This document shows positions 62,267 to 64,000 of a stretch of 64,000 nt of DNA, piece after piece (the first letter of the stretch is position 1; each line of letters opens with the position of its first letter). Under the pieces are notes generated by a model that was not told the origin of the DNA, ran no database searches, and saw nothing but the letters and a program-made list of their open reading frames with translations. Source of the DNA: CANLBN01 sp050298695 (GTDB taxonomy: Bacteria; Pseudomonadota; Gammaproteobacteria; Pseudomonadales; Cellvibrionaceae); the NCBI GenBank assembly GCA_050298695.1, contig JBNKUQ010000001.1, positions 34,757 to 98,756 of the forward strand. Reading direction: 5' to 3'. The position numbers and the translations under genes were made by a program.

Positions 62267-63646
62267 TTAATTTTTAACCGTTGTAGTTTCAGCTTCAGGT
62301 GTTGCGGCAAGTTGAATATCTTGTCCGTACTTGTCGAGCTGAGCAACAATGGGCTTGGTTTGTAGTTTGAAGTTTTCAAGCTCCTCTTTGGCAATGGATT
62401 TTGCTTGAGGAAGAGGTACTCTTACGGGGTTGCGAACGGCACCGTTTAAGTAAAATTCATAGTGCAAATGTGGGCCCGTGGCTAAGCCTGATGAACCAAC
62501 ATAACCGATAATTTGTCCTTGCCGGACTCGTGAACCTGTACGTACTCCTTTACCATAACTTTTCATGTGGGCATATAGCGTTTTGTAAGACTGGCCATGC
62601 TGGATAATGACTGTGCGTCCATAGCCACCTTTAGTCCCCGCTAACACGACTCTTCCGTCACCGGCCGCCTTGATAGGCGTACCCGCTGGTGCCGCATAAT
62701 CAGTTCCTTTGTGGGCCCGAATTTTGTTGAGAATAGGGTGTTTGCGTTGCAAATCAAAATGAGAGCTAATTCGGGCAAAATCGACCGGGGTGCGTAAAAA
62801 TGCCTTTCGCATGCTCTTACCTTCTGGTGTGTAATAATTGCTTTCACCTTCACTGTTTGTATAGCGAACCGCTCTGAAAGTGCTGCCTTGGTTGGTAAAT
62901 TCAGCCGCTAATATAGGACCGTTGCGGAGTTTCTCCCCGTTTAAAAAATGTTCCTCATAAAGCACTTTAAAGCTGTCGTTAGCTCGAATGTCGAGGGCAA
63001 AATCAATATCCCATCCGAAAATACTGGCGAGTTCCATTATCAGGCTTTCTTCCATGCCAGCATTGGTACCGGCTAAAAATAATGAATTTACAATGGTTGC
63101 CTCGCGATAGGCGGTATGGACATCCGGCGTAACGGTATTACTGGCGTCGGTAAAGCCATTTTCGGTTCGCCGGAATTCAACAGAACTCAGGCGATTTTTT
63201 TGGTAACGGAGCCCTTCGAGTTTGTTGTCAACGATGTGAAAATCTATTTTCTGTCCAGGGTATAGCCGGGTTAGTGCTTTTGCTGCTTCGTTGCTACTGA
63301 TTAACTCATAAAGGCTGGTGTCTGATAATCCAGCACGCTGAAAAATGAGTGAAAGATTATCGCCAGATTTGACAGTTGTGGTTTCCCAGTTGATCTGAGA
63401 ATCGTTCTCAGGCCAGTATTGTTCTTGAGGAATTTCCTTTTCAGTTAAGGACGGTTTGACCAAATCTAGGGTAATTGTTTGTTCTAAGCGTGATGATTCG
63501 ATATGTTCAGCCTCTTTTGATGGGGTGATGGCTGAAAATAGTAATAGCGAACAGCCCAGTGTACTGATCGCTAGAACGTGTGATCTCGGAAAGCCTTTTA
63601 GGTGTTTAATGGCTTGTATTTTTCTAATAAAATCAAACTGTTTCAT
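62267..63646 (-). CDS. M23 peptidoglycan endopeptidase (MepM-like)
   Basis: A 459-residue envelope protein with an N-terminal membrane helix (about 22-42). A LysM-like/OapA domain lies at about 90-140 (VKSGDNLSLIFQRAGLSD to LYPGQKI). A middle domain precedes the M23 domain (about 300-400), whose zinc motifs HKGTDY and GPHLHYEF are intact, with GRTVIIQHG and LYAHM between. Such enzymes cut D,D cross-links to allow wall growth. It is the expected neighbour of anmK and tyrS and probably co-transcribed with anmK (9 bases apart). It diverges from tyrS. Confidence 0.94.
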   Translation of the reverse strand: MKQFDFIRKIQAIKHLKGFPRSHVLAISTLGCSLLLFSAITPSKEAEHIESSRLEQTITLDLVKPSLTEKEIPQEQYWPENDSQINWETTTVKSGDNLSLIFQRAGLSDTSLYELISSNEAAKALTRLYPGQKIDFHIVDNKLEGLRYQKNRLSSVEFRRTENGFTDASNTVTPDVHTAYREATIVNSLFLAGTNAGMEESLIMELASIFGWDIDFALDIRANDSFKVLYEEHFLNGEKLRNGPILAAEFTNQGSTFRAVRYTNSEGESNYYTPEGKSMRKAFLRTPVDFARISSHFDLQRKHPILNKIRAHKGTDYAAPAGTPIKAAGDGRVVLAGTKGGYGRTVIIQHGQSYKTLYAHMKSYGKGVRTGSRVRQGQIIGYVGSSGLATGPHLHYEFYLNGAVRNPVRVPLPQAKSIAKEELENFKLQTKPIVAQLDKYGQDIQLAATPEAETTTVKN

Positions 63647-63898
63647 CTTTCTTTTAATGTTTTACCACATCTTTATTAGTTATAGACGCTTTTATACCAG
63701 AACGCGATTAATTAATCATCTTTAAATTAATGATATATGAAAGCTTTATTTTATTATTTGGTGTGGTTGTCTTGATGGCTAAATTGTCTTGGAAGCTTGT
63801 TTTTCATTAGGGTTCCGGTATTGTGTGCGCCTTTGTTTCTGTGTATGTAACTATAAGTTTGCATTTTAATCAGTCGAATCGTTTTAGGTAGGTATAAA

Positions 63899-64000
63899 GT
63901 GAGTTTGAAAATGGGGTTATTGGAAGATTTGCAGTCCAGAGGGCTGGTAGCGCAGATGACAAGTGAAGACACCCTGCGCGAGTTCCTGTTAAAACCGCAG
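63899..64000 (+). CDS. tyrS: Tyrosyl-tRNA synthetase, N-terminal part (cut by window edge)
   Basis: The last 102 bases encode the start of a protein matching TyrS: LLEDLQSRGLVAQMTSED, then TLREFLLKPQ. TyrS charges tRNA-Tyr. I chose GTG 63899 because AGGTAGG lies 6 bases upstream; ATG 63911 is the alternative. The catalytic domain lies beyond the window. Position after the M23 peptidase gene agrees with Pseudomonas order. Confidence 0.85.
   Translation, partial: MSLKMGLLEDLQSRGLVAQMTSEDTLREFLLKPQ

Noticed and set aside
1..64000. CRISPR array, prophage, integrase or insertion sequence
   Set aside because: No regularly spaced direct repeats, phage structural genes, or transposase-like frames were seen; only short inverted repeats.

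Overview
The window looks like chromosomal DNA of a marine-type gammaproteobacterium of moderate-to-low GC (judged by eye), most likely in the Cellvibrionales/Spongiibacterales neighbourhood. Two blocks have the gene order I know from Pseudomonas: proA-nadD-rsfS-rlmH-mrdA-rodA-mltB-rlpA-dacA-ybeD-lipB-lipA, and argC-(coiled-coil membrane protein)-bactofilin-erpA-anmK-M23 peptidase-tyrS. The genus call is inference. I found no tRNA, rRNA, CRISPR array, intact transposase, integrase or prophage.

Layout. 1-8 kb: the end of a pyruvate kinase gene, an HDOD regulator, an OmpA-type lipoprotein, a Rieske protein with no normal start codon, htpX, a stand-alone TfoX C-terminal domain, an M15 peptidase, cysE, and a pair of unknown genes. 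7.9-8.4 kb: a dense chain of inverted repeats leading into a rhodanese-ChrB fusion and chrA. 10.6-18.9 kb: a pyrophosphate-linked group (soluble ppa, membrane hppA, PPi-type phosphofructokinase) interrupted by an HD-GYP protein and a large unknown surface lipoprotein. 19-24.5 kb: mpl, ubiX, an MMPL/RND exporter and mtgA. 24.5-28.2 kb: a TerB-like protein, a PhoPQ-like two-component system with a PepSY gene, and a glycine-zipper protein. 28.4-30.9 kb: a REC-REC-PAS-GGDEF-EAL protein.

30.9-39.4 kb is the most accessory-looking part: long AT-rich gaps, a methyltransferase bracketed by two copies of the same stem-loop, an orphan acetolactate-synthase-like ThDP enzyme, a TonB-dependent receptor and a histidine kinase with a periplasmic YfiR-like domain. 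39.4-50.8 kb is the conserved cell-elongation and lipoylation block. 50.8-57.4 kb holds a serine protease overlapping an FHA membrane protein, a lipase-like hydrolase, a cupin remnant, hemL, hemJ and a ClC chloride channel. 57.6-64 kb is the argC-to-tyrS block, with a DsrE-like gene inserted between erpA and anmK.

Themes: cell-wall growth and recycling (mrdA, rodA, mltB, rlpA, dacA, mtgA, mpl, anmK, two wall peptidases, bactofilin), pyrophosphate energetics, c-di-GMP signalling and haem synthesis. The least explained structures are the palindrome chain before the chromate genes, the duplicated stem-loops around the methyltransferase, the protease-FHA pair, and two genes (Rieske, DsrE) whose protein-like sequence runs upstream of any usable start codon.
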